This document shows, in pieces, positions 1-7,898 of a stretch of 64,000 bases of DNA. The notes below the pieces were generated by a model. That model was not told where the DNA came from. It saw only the letters and a program-made list of their open reading frames with translations, and searched no databases. Location of the stretch: positions 2,604,001-2,668,000 of the forward strand of contig CBDEVI010000002.1 in the NCBI GenBank assembly GCA_965243625.1, written 5' to 3'. Origin of the DNA: JAJECS01 sp965243625. GTDB taxonomy: Bacteria; Chloroflexota; UBA11872. Each line of letters starts with the position of its first letter. The first letter of the stretch is position 1. Made by a program: the position numbers and the translations under genes.

Positions 1-1
1 G

Positions 2-1216
2 CTGCTCGACAACCGGGTCAAGGCGCTGGCGGCGACCACGGCGCTGGGCATGGGATTCGACAAGCCCGACCTGGCCTTTGTCTTCCACTACCAGGCGCCC
101 GGATCGGTGATTCACTACTACCAGCAGGTGGGCCGCGCCGGCCGGGCGCTGGATGCGGCCCACGGCGTGCTGCTCAGCGGTGAGGAAGACACCGACATCA
201 CCGGCTACTTCATTCGCTCCGCGTTTCCGACGCGACACGAGGTAGCGGAGGTGCTGGCGGCTCTTGAGGATGAGCCCGATGGCCTCTCGGTTCAGGAACT
301 CACGCACCGTGCGAACATCAGCCCGGGTCGCATCAGGAGCACGCTCAAACTGCTCTCGCTTGAGTCGCCCGCTCCCATCGCTCTCGATGGCAGGCGGTGG
401 CAACTGGTCGCCACAGAATTGACCGACGCGTTTTGGGAGCGAGTTGAGCGCTTGACGGATCTGCGCTATCGGGAACAGGCGCAGATTCAGGAGTACGTCA
501 ATCTGCCTGCGGGACACATGGAGTTTCTGATCGAGGCGCTCGATGGGGAGTCCAGCGCCTTTACGCCGCCGCGGATCGAGCCGCTTTCAAGCACAGTCAA
601 CCCCAGACTGGTACGAGAAGCGGTGGCCTTCCTGCGGCGCACGAATCTCCAGATCGAGCCGCGCAAGCGCTGGCCAGCTGGCGGACGGCGCGGCGTGCAA
701 CAAAGTCTGGTCATCCCCGAGGACTGTCAAGCCAAACCCGGGCGAGCGCTGTGCCTGTGGGGCGATGCCGGCTGGGGAAAGCTGGTTCGACATGGGAAAT
801 ACCAGAACCAGCGATTCGCGGAGGAGTTGGTGGATGCCTGCGCGAAGCTGGTCCGCGAGTGGATGCCGGTGCCGGCGCCAACGTGGGTCACCGCCATTCC
901 CTCGCGGCGGCGTCCTACGCTTGTGCCAGACTTCGCCGAGCGGTTGGCCAGAGCATTGAATCTTCCGTTCCATGTCGTGCTTGGGCGCACGCAGGATCAT
1001 CAGGAACAGAAGGAGATGGAAAACAGCGCCTATCAAGCTCGCAATGTCTGGGAGTCTTTGGCCGTGAGCAGTGCACCACCCGCGGGCCCCGTGCTTCTCG
1101 TGGACGACATCGTCGACTCCGGATGGACGATGACCGTGGCGGCGTACAAGCTTCGATCCGACGGAAGTGACGAAGTCTTTCCTATGGCGCTCTCACTGGC
1201 GGGCGGCGCGGTGTGA
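2..1216 (+). CDS. RecQ-like DNA helicase C-terminal part with fused phosphoribosyltransferase domain (5' end outside window)
   Basis: The reading frame is open from the window edge, so the ATPase lobe is missing. The visible part starts in the second helicase lobe: motif V (ATTALGMGFDKPD) and motif VI (QQVGRAGR) fall in the first 50 residues and match RecQ-family 3'-5' DNA helicases. A winged-helix-like region follows, but I see no RecQ four-cysteine zinc site. The last 150 residues form a type I phosphoribosyltransferase-like domain with the PRPP-loop signature VDDIVDSGWT at residues 367-376 (counted from base 2), as in ComF. The stop overlaps the start of the DprA-like gene (GTGA), so the two are translationally coupled. 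Helicase and PRTase assignments are clear. A joint role in DNA uptake, repair or defence is inference. Confidence 0.85.
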   Translation: MLDNRVKALAATTALGMGFDKPDLAFVFHYQAPGSVIHYYQQVGRAGRALDAAHGVLLSGEEDTDITGYFIRSAFPTRHEVAEVLAALEDEPDGLSVQELTHRANISPGRIRSTLKLLSLESPAPIALDGRRWQLVATELTDAFWERVERLTDLRYREQAQIQEYVNLPAGHMEFLIEALDGESSAFTPPRIEPLSSTVNPRLVREAVAFLRRTNLQIEPRKRWPAGGRRGVQQSLVIPEDCQAKPGRALCLWGDAGWGKLVRHGKYQNQRFAEELVDACAKLVREWMPVPAPTWVTAIPSRRRPTLVPDFAERLARALNLPFHVVLGRTQDHQEQKEMENSAYQARNVWESLAVSSAPPAGPVLLVDDIVDSGWTMTVAAYKLRSDGSDEVFPMALSLAGGAV

Positions 1217-2313
1217 TTACCGAGATTTCGGCCAACACGCAGGCCATCCTCTTGCTGACGGCACCCCTAATCGTCGGTCGGCGCACCCCCGCAGCTGAAG
1301 TGTTGCAGCCGCGCGAGTACAACAAGCTCGCCCAACTCCTCCACGAGAACAGCCGGGAGCCTGCCGATCTGCTGAGCCCTGAAGCTTCCCAGCTACTGAG
1401 CGATGACTGGCTGCGCGCCGAACTCGACTCCGACAGGGTCAGCCGGCTTCTTGCCAGAGGTTTCTTGCTCAGCCAAGCGGTCGAGCATTGGCAGCAACGG
1501 GCGATCTGGGTGCTGAGCCGCGCAGACGACCAGTACCCCACACGGTGGAAAGTGCGTTTAGGAGGCCATGCGCCCGCCATCCTCTATGGCTGTGGCGACC
1601 CAAACATCTTGGACACCGGCGGTCTGGCCGTCGTCGGCTCACGGCACGTGGACGACAGAGTTCGGGACTACGCATCCGGGATCGGAGAGCTCGCCGCGAG
1701 TGCCGAGTGGACGCTGGTATCCGGCGGCGCTCGCGGCATCGATCAGGCATCCATGCGGGGCGCGCTTGAAGCCGGGGGGCGGGTCGTGGGCGTGCTGAGC
1801 AACGACCTTCAGCGGGCGGCGTTGCGTCGCGAGAACCGTGAGGTGCTGATGGACGGTCGGCTGGCGCTGATCTCGCCCTACGACCCTGCGGCGGGCTTCA
1901 ACGTCGGCCATGCCATGGGACGGAACAAGCTGATTTACGCGCTCGCCGACGCGGCGCTGGTGGTGAGTTCCGACTACCAGCGGGGTGGCACCTGGGCAGG
2001 CGCAGTCGAGCAACTCGAGAGACTGAAGCGCTCAAGCGCACGTGTGGATCCCGTGGAGCCAAGCCTTAGACCCGCTCCTACCTACGTGCATGAAGACGAG
2101 AGTGCAGGACTCCAAGCACTCATTCATGAAGAAGGTGCCCTTCCGTGGCCCGACCCTCGGACGCCAGAGGAATTCTGGCGGGTGTTCGAGGACGGGTCAG
2201 ATCCGTCGATACCGGGATCCCACGAGTCCCAGGTCTCCATTGAGCGCGCGGGGGAACCGACGGCGCGCGACGGGCTGGTGAAGCAAGCATCCCTTTTCGA
2301 CAAACCTGATTGA
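1213..2313 (+). CDS. DprA/Smf-like Rossmann-fold protein
   Basis: This is a 366-residue protein starting at GTG 1213, overlapping the helicase stop by four bases. The central region (about residues 135-270) has DprA/Smf features: the strand-loop AVVGSRHVDD, the SGGARGIDQASMRGAL segment, and a later RNKLIYALADAALVVSS strand. DprA proteins load RecA on incoming single-stranded DNA in transformation; the wider DprA/LOG/TIR fold also occurs in nucleotide-sensing conflict systems. The N-terminal 120 residues and C-terminal 90 residues are not the usual SAM or winged-helix domains of housekeeping DprA as far as I can tell. Coupling to a helicase-PRTase suggests a dedicated partner rather than the general competence DprA. 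Confidence 0.8.
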   Translation: MITEISANTQAILLLTAPLIVGRRTPAAEVLQPREYNKLAQLLHENSREPADLLSPEASQLLSDDWLRAELDSDRVSRLLARGFLLSQAVEHWQQRAIWVLSRADDQYPTRWKVRLGGHAPAILYGCGDPNILDTGGLAVVGSRHVDDRVRDYASGIGELAASAEWTLVSGGARGIDQASMRGALEAGGRVVGVLSNDLQRAALRRENREVLMDGRLALISPYDPAAGFNVGHAMGRNKLIYALADAALVVSSDYQRGGTWAGAVEQLERLKRSSARVDPVEPSLRPAPTYVHEDESAGLQALIHEEGALPWPDPRTPEEFWRVFEDGSDPSIPGSHESQVSIERAGEPTARDGLVKQASLFDKPD

Positions 2314-2389
2314 GCGTCTGACGTCCGGCGCGACTCGGCCCGTGCCGTACGCTGGCGGGCCAGGCGAACAGTCGGAGTAAGCGACGGCC

Positions 2390-3574
2390 ATGGCGGCTGG
2401 ACGGCGGTTGGGGTTGCTGGCGGTGGTGGCTCTGGCCGCGGCCGTGGGCGGCGTGGCGCTGGCCGGGCGCGGGCAGCGGACCACGCTGGTCAACTGGTCG
2501 CTCACGCGGCGCATGGCGCTGCGGCTGGCGGACGCCCAGGGCGAGCCGGCGTCGGCGCCCGAGCTCACCGCCGCCTACACCGACCTCGTCGCGCGCAGCT
2601 ACGCCGCGGTCGGCGACTACACCCAGGCGCCCATGCCGCCCACGATGGACTCCGTGCAGGTGCTGCGGCGCGCGGATTGGATCGGCGTCAACCTGGCAAA
2701 CTTCCGGCGCATCCTGCGGCCGGTCATCGAGGCCTACGACCACGCCCAGGCCGGCGGCGGCGTGGGCTCGCGGGTGCTGGGCGTCACCACGCAGGCCGGC
2801 GTCTCCGCGCAACTGGGAGTGCTCCTGGGGTTCCTCGGCCGTCGGGTCCTGGGTCAATACGACATTCCGTTGCTGGACCCCGAGCCCCGCCCCGCCGCGA
2901 TCTACTTCGTGGACGTCAACTTGCAAGCCGTGGCGGCCCGCGCGGGCGTTCCCGTGGACGACCTGCGCCTGTGGGTGACGCTGCACGAGGTCACGCACGC
3001 TTTTCAATTCAACGCGGGGAACCCGCCCTGGCTGCACGGATACATGTCCGGCCTGCTCCAGGACTACCTGGAAGAAGCCGTGGTGACGCTGGGAGAGCAC
3101 GGCGAGCTGCGCGCGCGACTGAGCGCGGCGGTTCAAGAGTTCCAGCGCGGCGGGCTGCGCCAATCCGGCTGGCTGCGCCTGGCCTTGTCACCGCGGCAGG
3201 TGCGCACCATCGAGCAGATTCAGGCCCTGATGACCGTCGTGGAGGGCTACGGCAATCACGTGATGCACGCCACCGGCGCCCGCCTGATTCCGGGCTACGC
3301 CCACCTGGCCCGGCGTATGAAAGCCCGCGAACGCTCGCAGGCCACCTGGGTGCGGCTGCTCACGCGGGCGCTCGGGCTCGACATGAAGCTGGAGCAATAC
3401 CGCATCGGCGAGGCGTTCGTGGACGAGGTGGTAAACCAGCGCGGCATAGCCTTTGCTAACCGGCTCTGGGAAGGCCCGGAGCACCTGCCAACGCTGGCCG
3501 AGACGCAAGACCCCGCCGCCTGGATGGCCCGCGTGGAGACGGCGAGCGACCGGGGGAAGTGGTCGTCACCCTAG
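2390..3574 (+). CDS. Zincin_2-family (DUF2342) metalloprotease-like protein with N-terminal membrane anchor
   Basis: This is a 394-residue protein. Residues 6-25 are strongly hydrophobic and follow two arginines, so it probably has a signal anchor or signal peptide. The segment VNWSLTRRMALRLA (about 35-48) and the motif HEVTHAFQF at 199-207 (HExxH zinc site) are hallmarks of the Zincin_2 family, sometimes named F420-biosynthesis-associated. The conserved tail LPTLAETQDPAAWMAR also fits. Substrate and true activity are unknown. It stands alone, 76 bases after the DprA-like gene and followed by a repeat-rich gap, so no operon partner is evident. F420 involvement is only a family label; no F420 genes are seen here. 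Confidence 0.75.
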   Translation: MAAGRRLGLLAVVALAAAVGGVALAGRGQRTTLVNWSLTRRMALRLADAQGEPASAPELTAAYTDLVARSYAAVGDYTQAPMPPTMDSVQVLRRADWIGVNLANFRRILRPVIEAYDHAQAGGGVGSRVLGVTTQAGVSAQLGVLLGFLGRRVLGQYDIPLLDPEPRPAAIYFVDVNLQAVAARAGVPVDDLRLWVTLHEVTHAFQFNAGNPPWLHGYMSGLLQDYLEEAVVTLGEHGELRARLSAAVQEFQRGGLRQSGWLRLALSPRQVRTIEQIQALMTVVEGYGNHVMHATGARLIPGYAHLARRMKARERSQATWVRLLTRALGLDMKLEQYRIGEAFVDEVVNQRGIAFANRLWEGPEHLPTLAETQDPAAWMARVETASDRGKWSSP

Positions 3575-3609
3575 CCCCCGCCCTTCCACAGTCGTCAAGG
3601 GTCCGGTAG

Positions 3610-3630
3610 GGGCGGGTCTCAGACCCGCCC
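3610..3630. repeat. Perfect 21-base palindrome in intergenic repeat
   Basis: GGGCGGGTCT and AGACCCGCCC flank a single central C, forming a perfect 10-bp inverted repeat. It lies in the 3575-3882 gap after the zincin gene. The flanking TAGGGGCG...CGCCC layout recurs near 33867 and 59321, so it is a dispersed intergenic element rather than a gene-specific operator. It could also act as a stem without a T-tract. Confidence 0.7.
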
Positions 3631-3671
3631 GGCGGCGAGCATCAGGGGGCCTTCGGATTCGACCGAACTGG

Positions 3672-3691
3672 ATTCCGGCTTCCGCCGGAAT
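3672..3691. repeat. REP-like inverted repeat (ATTCCGGC ... GCCGGAAT)
   Basis: Perfect 8-bp arms around a TTCC loop. It belongs to the same type of element as the ATTCCCGC/GCGGGAAT copies at 19210 and 31885. The rest of the gap 3575-3882 holds no convincing gene. Confidence 0.65.
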
Positions 3692-3882
3692 GACGGAGGA
3701 ATGACGCATGGGTCTCCGCTGTTGGGCGAGAATGAAGTGAGGGGGTTGCCCGCGCGCACCTTTGGCGCGCGGCGTTCCGGCCTGTAGACTTCCCGCACCC
3801 GGTCATTCAACCACCCCGGGTCGGCCCATCTGGCAGAATCAGTCACACAGCAGGGGCCGAGGCGCGCCTGGAGGCTTGTGCA

Positions 3883-5667
3883 ATGGCAGTCACGCATTCG
3901 ACCGACACGCCTGGGCACGTCATTCCCATCAGTGACGAAGAATTCGAGGACTTCGACACGGAGGCCACGGCCTTCCTGCGCGGTCAGCGCGACTCGGACC
4001 TGTACACCGGCTTTCGGCTGAAGCAGGGGGTCTACGGGCAGCGCCAGGCCGACGTCCACATGATCCGGGTCAAGCTGCCGTTCGGCGGCGTGTCCGCCGA
4101 TCAGCTCGACGCCTTCGCCGAAGTGGCCGAGCGGTTCGCCCCGCTCAAGAAGGGCCACATCACCACGCGCGAGAACGTGCAATATCACCACGTGCCCCTG
4201 CCGTTGGCGGCCATGGCGATCCGCGTGCTGGGAGACGCCGGGCTGTCGAGCCGCGAGGCCTGCGGCAACACCGTGCGCAACGTGACCGGCGACCCCTGGG
4301 GCGGCATCTGCAACGACGAGGTCTACGACGCCACGCCCTACGCCGGGGCTTTCGTGCGCTACTTCGTGCGGCACCCGCTCACCCAACTCCTGCCGCGCAA
4401 ATTCAAGGTGGCCTTCACCGGCTCCGAGACCGACCGCGTCGTCACCGACATCCACGACCTGGGCTTCATCTCGCAGGTCCGACATGAAGACGGAAAAGAA
4501 GTCCGCGGTTTCCGAATGGTCACCGGCGGCGGACTCTCCATCATGGCCAAGCGCGCGTTCGTGCTCTACGACTTCGTGCCGCTGACCGAATACCTGCGCG
4601 TCTCCGAGGCCGTGCTGCGCATCTTCGAGCGCTCCGACGATCTGCGGCGCAACCGCGCCAAGGCCCGCATCAAGTTCCTGGTCCATCGCGTGGGCATCGA
4701 CGCCTTCCGCGAGATGGTCGAGGAAGAACTGAAGGGCGACTGGGCCAAGCGCGACTACCCGCTCGACGATTTGGTGTACCTGGACGACGAAGCCGCCGAC
4801 GCGCCGGCGCTGAATGGCCACGTGCCGAACGTTGCCGAGGCCGACCGCGACATGTTCGAGCGGTTTATGCGCTCCAACGTGCAGGCGCAGATTCAAGAGG
4901 GCTTCGCCGCCATCGAGGTCAAGGTCAACCGCGGCGACCTCTCGCCCGAGCAGTTCCGCGGCCTGGCCACCATCCTGCGCACCTATGGGTCCGGGCGCGC
5001 CCGCACCACCCCGTGGCAGAACATCGTGCTGCGCTGGATTCCGCAGAATCGCGTCTACGACGTCTGGCGCGAGCTCTACGCGATGGACCTGGGGAACCCC
5101 GGCGCGCTGGAGATCACCGACGTCGTGGCCTGCCCCGGCACCGACAGCTGCAAGCTGGGCATCACCTCATCCATGGGCCTCAATCGCGCCGTGCAGGGCA
5201 AGATCGAGGAGATGAACATCCAGGACCCGCTCACGCGCCAGATCCTGGTCAACATGAGCGGCTGCCCCAACTCCTGCGGCATGCACCACGTGGGCAACAT
5301 CGGCTTCCACGGCGCGGCCATCAAGAGCGGCGACCGGCAGGTGCCGGCCTATCACGTCTTCGTCGGCGGCAACCGGCGCGCCGGCGAGCCCATGAAGCTC
5401 GGCACGCTGCTGCGCACGCGGCTCCCGGCCAAGCGCGTCCCGCTGGCCGTCGAGCGCCTGATCCTCGACTACGAAGACAACCGCGAGGAAGACGACGAGC
5501 CGTTCAACGAATACGTCGACCGCCTCGGCAAGGTCTATTTCAACGAGTTGCTCAAGGACCTCGCGCTGCCGCCCGAGTTCACCGACGAGAACCGGGAACA
5601 CTTCGTGGACTGGGACCGCGACCGCCTCTACGTGCTGGAGCGCGGCGAAGGCGAGTGCGCCGTCTAG
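3883..5667 (+). CDS. Assimilatory sulfite reductase, siroheme/4Fe-4S hemoprotein (nitrite/sulfite reductase family)
   Basis: This 594-residue protein reduces sulfite to sulfide by six electrons. It has the two ferredoxin-like half domains and the siroheme/Fe-S ligand set Cys417, Cys423, Cys461 and Cys465 (C-x5-C ... C-x3-C: CPGTDSC and GCPNSCG). The early TTRENVQYHH segment is the usual siroheme-contact region. A GGAGG at 3870-3874 sits eight bases before the ATG. The gene opens a sulfate-assimilation and siroheme-precursor block, which favours sulfite over nitrite as substrate, although sequence alone cannot exclude ferredoxin-nitrite reductase. No flavoprotein subunit is nearby, so the electron donor is probably ferredoxin. 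Confidence 0.9.
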   Translation: MAVTHSTDTPGHVIPISDEEFEDFDTEATAFLRGQRDSDLYTGFRLKQGVYGQRQADVHMIRVKLPFGGVSADQLDAFAEVAERFAPLKKGHITTRENVQYHHVPLPLAAMAIRVLGDAGLSSREACGNTVRNVTGDPWGGICNDEVYDATPYAGAFVRYFVRHPLTQLLPRKFKVAFTGSETDRVVTDIHDLGFISQVRHEDGKEVRGFRMVTGGGLSIMAKRAFVLYDFVPLTEYLRVSEAVLRIFERSDDLRRNRAKARIKFLVHRVGIDAFREMVEEELKGDWAKRDYPLDDLVYLDDEAADAPALNGHVPNVAEADRDMFERFMRSNVQAQIQEGFAAIEVKVNRGDLSPEQFRGLATILRTYGSGRARTTPWQNIVLRWIPQNRVYDVWRELYAMDLGNPGALEITDVVACPGTDSCKLGITSSMGLNRAVQGKIEEMNIQDPLTRQILVNMSGCPNSCGMHHVGNIGFHGAAIKSGDRQVPAYHVFVGGNRRAGEPMKLGTLLRTRLPAKRVPLAVERLILDYEDNREEDDEPFNEYVDRLGKVYFNELLKDLALPPEFTDENREHFVDWDRDRLYVLERGEGECAV

Positions 5668-5734
5668 CTGGTCGCGCCCGTCCGTGCTCGAGTTGACGTG
5701 TGAACCGGTGACGCTGATACTTCAAGTTAATACT

Positions 5735-5780
5735 CCCCGCCGTCCACTGCCTTCGGGCGGTGAACTGGCGGGGTTTTGTT
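5735..5780 (+). terminator. Rho-independent terminator after sulfite reductase
   Basis: A GC-rich stem (5735-5751 with 5755-5773) is capped by a TTCG tetraloop and followed by TTTTGTT at 5774-5780. It ends only 11 bases before the next ATG (5792), so it terminates the sulfite reductase message and leaves almost no leader for the downstream gene. Confidence 0.8.
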
Positions 5781-5791
5781 GCTAGCGAAAA

Positions 5792-6403
5792 ATGGCCGAC
5801 CGCGTCAAGATCTTCATCGACGGGCAGAACGTCTATAACTGCGCTCGCGCCGCATTCTTTCCGCACAGGCGCGACCGCCACTTCACGGACGGACAATTCG
5901 ATCCGATGGCGCTCGGCCGCCTCCTGGCGTCACGCGATACGCGTGGCTTCGCCCGTGACGTGGAGGAGGTACGCGTCTACACCGGCCGACCAGATTCGGC
6001 GAAGGACCCAAGGACCTACGCGGCGCACATGAAGCAGTGCGCACGCTGGACGGCCGACGGCTGCACCGTCATCCACCGACCACTCCGCTACCCGTTCGAC
6101 CATCCCCGCGTCCCGGCGCAAGAAAAGGGGATCGACGTGCAATTGAGCATCGACGTCGTGGCAGGAGCGATTGACCGCGACTACGACATTGCCGTGGTTT
6201 TCTCGACAGACACTGATTTGCGACCGGCGATTGAATTCGTCGCCAACCGGTTCCCGGGGTTGCCGCGCATCGAGTTGGCGGCGTGGAGCAGCCCAACAAG
6301 CGTCCGGCGCATTCCGGTGAGCGGGAATCGAGCCGTGTGGTGCCACCATCTAGACCACCTAGACTACGAGGAAGTAGCCGACGCGACGGACTACACAAAG
6401 TGA
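5792..6403 (+). CDS. NYN-domain protein (PIN-like, LabA/DUF88-type predicted nuclease)
   Basis: This is a 203-residue protein. The NYN domain fills most of it: FIDGQN with Asp10, the acidic stretch around Asp115 and Asp121, and STDTDLRP with Asp140 and Asp142 give the four-acid, metal-binding PIN-like centre. NYN proteins are predicted RNases or RNA-processing factors, and the family also includes defence-associated members. The domain begins at the first codons, so the ATG at 5792 is right even though no Shine-Dalgarno sequence precedes it and a terminator hairpin ends 11 bases upstream. It interrupts the sulfur genes without an obvious functional link. Confidence 0.8.
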   Translation: MADRVKIFIDGQNVYNCARAAFFPHRRDRHFTDGQFDPMALGRLLASRDTRGFARDVEEVRVYTGRPDSAKDPRTYAAHMKQCARWTADGCTVIHRPLRYPFDHPRVPAQEKGIDVQLSIDVVAGAIDRDYDIAVVFSTDTDLRPAIEFVANRFPGLPRIELAAWSSPTSVRRIPVSGNRAVWCHHLDHLDYEEVADATDYTK

Positions 6404-6458
6404 ATCGCGAATGGGGCAACCGGCACTCCCAAAGCGTGCGGCGCGTTTTCGCCCATTC

Positions 6459-6486
6459 TTGATAAACCCGATCAACTTTATATACT
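6459..6486 (+). promoter_or_regulatory. Sigma-70-type promoter for cysH-cysC-sat-hem operon
   Basis: TTGATA (6459-6464), a 16-base spacer and TATACT (6481-6486) make a good vegetative promoter in an AT-rich patch of an otherwise GC-rich region. Transcription would begin near 6493, about 25 bases before the cysH ATG. Confidence 0.6.
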
Positions 6487-6517
6487 TACCTTCCCTGTAA
6501 ATCCCGCATGGTGACTG

Positions 6518-7273
6518 ATGGCGCTGGCCGCCCAGGCCGTGGCAGACGTCGAGCTGCCAGATTCCCAGCCGACCGCCGATTCGGCTGAGATCGAGGCCGC
6601 CGCGCGACGCCTCGAGACGGCGGCGCCCGAGGACGTCCTCCGTTGGACGGTCGAACGCTTCGGTCCCGACGTGGCGGTCTCCTGCTCCTTCGGCGGCCCC
6701 AGCGGCATCGTGTTGGTGGACATGCTGGCCCGGCTGGCGCTGCTCGACCAGGTCGACGTGTACGTCGTCGATACAGGGCTGCTGTTCCAAGAAACCCACG
6801 CGCTGCGCGCCGAGGTCGAGCGCCGTTACGGCTTCACCGCCACGGTCTTCGCGCCGGCCCTGAGCGTGGACGAGCAAGCCGCGGCCCACGGCGAGGCGCT
6901 CTGGACCCGGGACCCGAACGCCTGCTGCGCCATGCGCCGCGTGGCGCCCAATCGAGAGGCGCTCAGCCGGCGGGGCGCCTGGATCGCCGGGCTCCGCCGC
7001 GACCAGTCGCCCACCCGCGCGAACACGCCGGTCGTGGCTTGGAACGACCGCCACGATCTCGTCAAAGTCGCGCCGCTGGCGAACTGGACCGAAGCCATGA
7101 TCTGGAACTACGTCCGCCGCTACGACCTACCCGTCAACGCCCTGCACGCCCAGGGCTACCCCAGCCTCGGCTGCACCCCGTGCACCACCCCGGCCCGCGA
7201 TGGCGAGGACCTCCGGGCCGGACGCTGGCGCGGCTCCGACAAGACCGAGTGCGGTCTGCACTGGCAAATCTGA
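6518..7273 (+). CDS. cysH: Adenylylsulfate/phosphoadenylylsulfate reductase, iron-sulfur (APS reductase) type
   Basis: This 251-residue thioredoxin-dependent reductase releases sulfite from activated sulfate. The PAPS-reductase fold begins around residue 45, with the SCSFGGPSG nucleotide loop. Two cysteine pairs, Cys136-Cys137 and Cys219/Cys222, are the 4Fe-4S ligands that distinguish APS reductases from E. coli-type PAPS reductases. The catalytic Cys245 lies in the C-terminal KTECGLH motif. The cluster cysteines predict APS as the preferred substrate even though an APS kinase gene follows directly. A promoter lies just upstream; cysC and sat follow on the same strand. Confidence 0.92.
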   Translation: MALAAQAVADVELPDSQPTADSAEIEAAARRLETAAPEDVLRWTVERFGPDVAVSCSFGGPSGIVLVDMLARLALLDQVDVYVVDTGLLFQETHALRAEVERRYGFTATVFAPALSVDEQAAAHGEALWTRDPNACCAMRRVAPNREALSRRGAWIAGLRRDQSPTRANTPVVAWNDRHDLVKVAPLANWTEAMIWNYVRRYDLPVNALHAQGYPSLGCTPCTTPARDGEDLRAGRWRGSDKTECGLHWQI

Positions 7274-7322
7274 CGACACGCCCGCCACGACCCATCGTCT
7301 GCACGAAAGGACCCATCACCGC

Positions 7323-7898
7323 ATGAATCACGACGGCGTCACCATTTGGTTCACCGGCCTCTCGGGCGCCGGCAAGACCACCCTGGCCGACCTATTGGCG
7401 CCTGAGCTGGAAGCCCGCGGACATCGCGTCGAGAAGCTCGACGGCGACGTGATCCGCACCCACCTGAGCAAGGGACTGGGGTTCTCCAAGGAGGACCGCG
7501 ACACCAACATCCGGCGCATCGGCTGGGTATCGGCCATGGGGACCCGCCTGGGCGGCACCATGATCGTCTCCGCCATCTCGCCCTATCGCGAAGTGCGGCG
7601 CGAAGTGCGCGCCATGACCCCCGCCTTCTTCGAAATCTACGTCGAATGCCCGCTCGATGAGCTGGTGCGACGCGATCCCAAGGGGCTCTACAAGAAGGCG
7701 CTGGCCGGCGAGATCGACAACTTCACCGGCGTTTCGGACCCCTACGAGGAGCCGGAGCACCCGGAAGTGGTGGTGAACACCGCCGGCGAAACGCCGCAGG
7801 CGTCCTTGGAGAAGATTCTGGCCGCGCTAGAGCGCCATGGGCATCTCGCCGATGGCCTTGAGACGGTGGCGCCCGCGGTCGCGGGAGCCGTCCGATGA
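7323..7898 (+). CDS. cysC: Adenylylsulfate (APS) kinase
   Basis: This 191-residue kinase phosphorylates APS to PAPS. The P-loop GLSGAGKTT is at residues 12-20; the DGDVIRTHLSKGLGFSKEDR segment and the later KGLYKKALAGEIDNFTG lid are family hallmarks. The ATG at 7323 is chosen because an AAAGGA at 7306-7311 precedes it and homologous sequence starts there; the frame stays open further upstream without family similarity. It overlaps sat by ATGA. With an Fe-S-type CysH next door, the PAPS made here may serve sulfation or an alternative reduction route. Confidence 0.93.
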   Translation: MNHDGVTIWFTGLSGAGKTTLADLLAPELEARGHRVEKLDGDVIRTHLSKGLGFSKEDRDTNIRRIGWVSAMGTRLGGTMIVSAISPYREVRREVRAMTPAFFEIYVECPLDELVRRDPKGLYKKALAGEIDNFTGVSDPYEEPEHPEVVVNTAGETPQASLEKILAALERHGHLADGLETVAPAVAGAVR

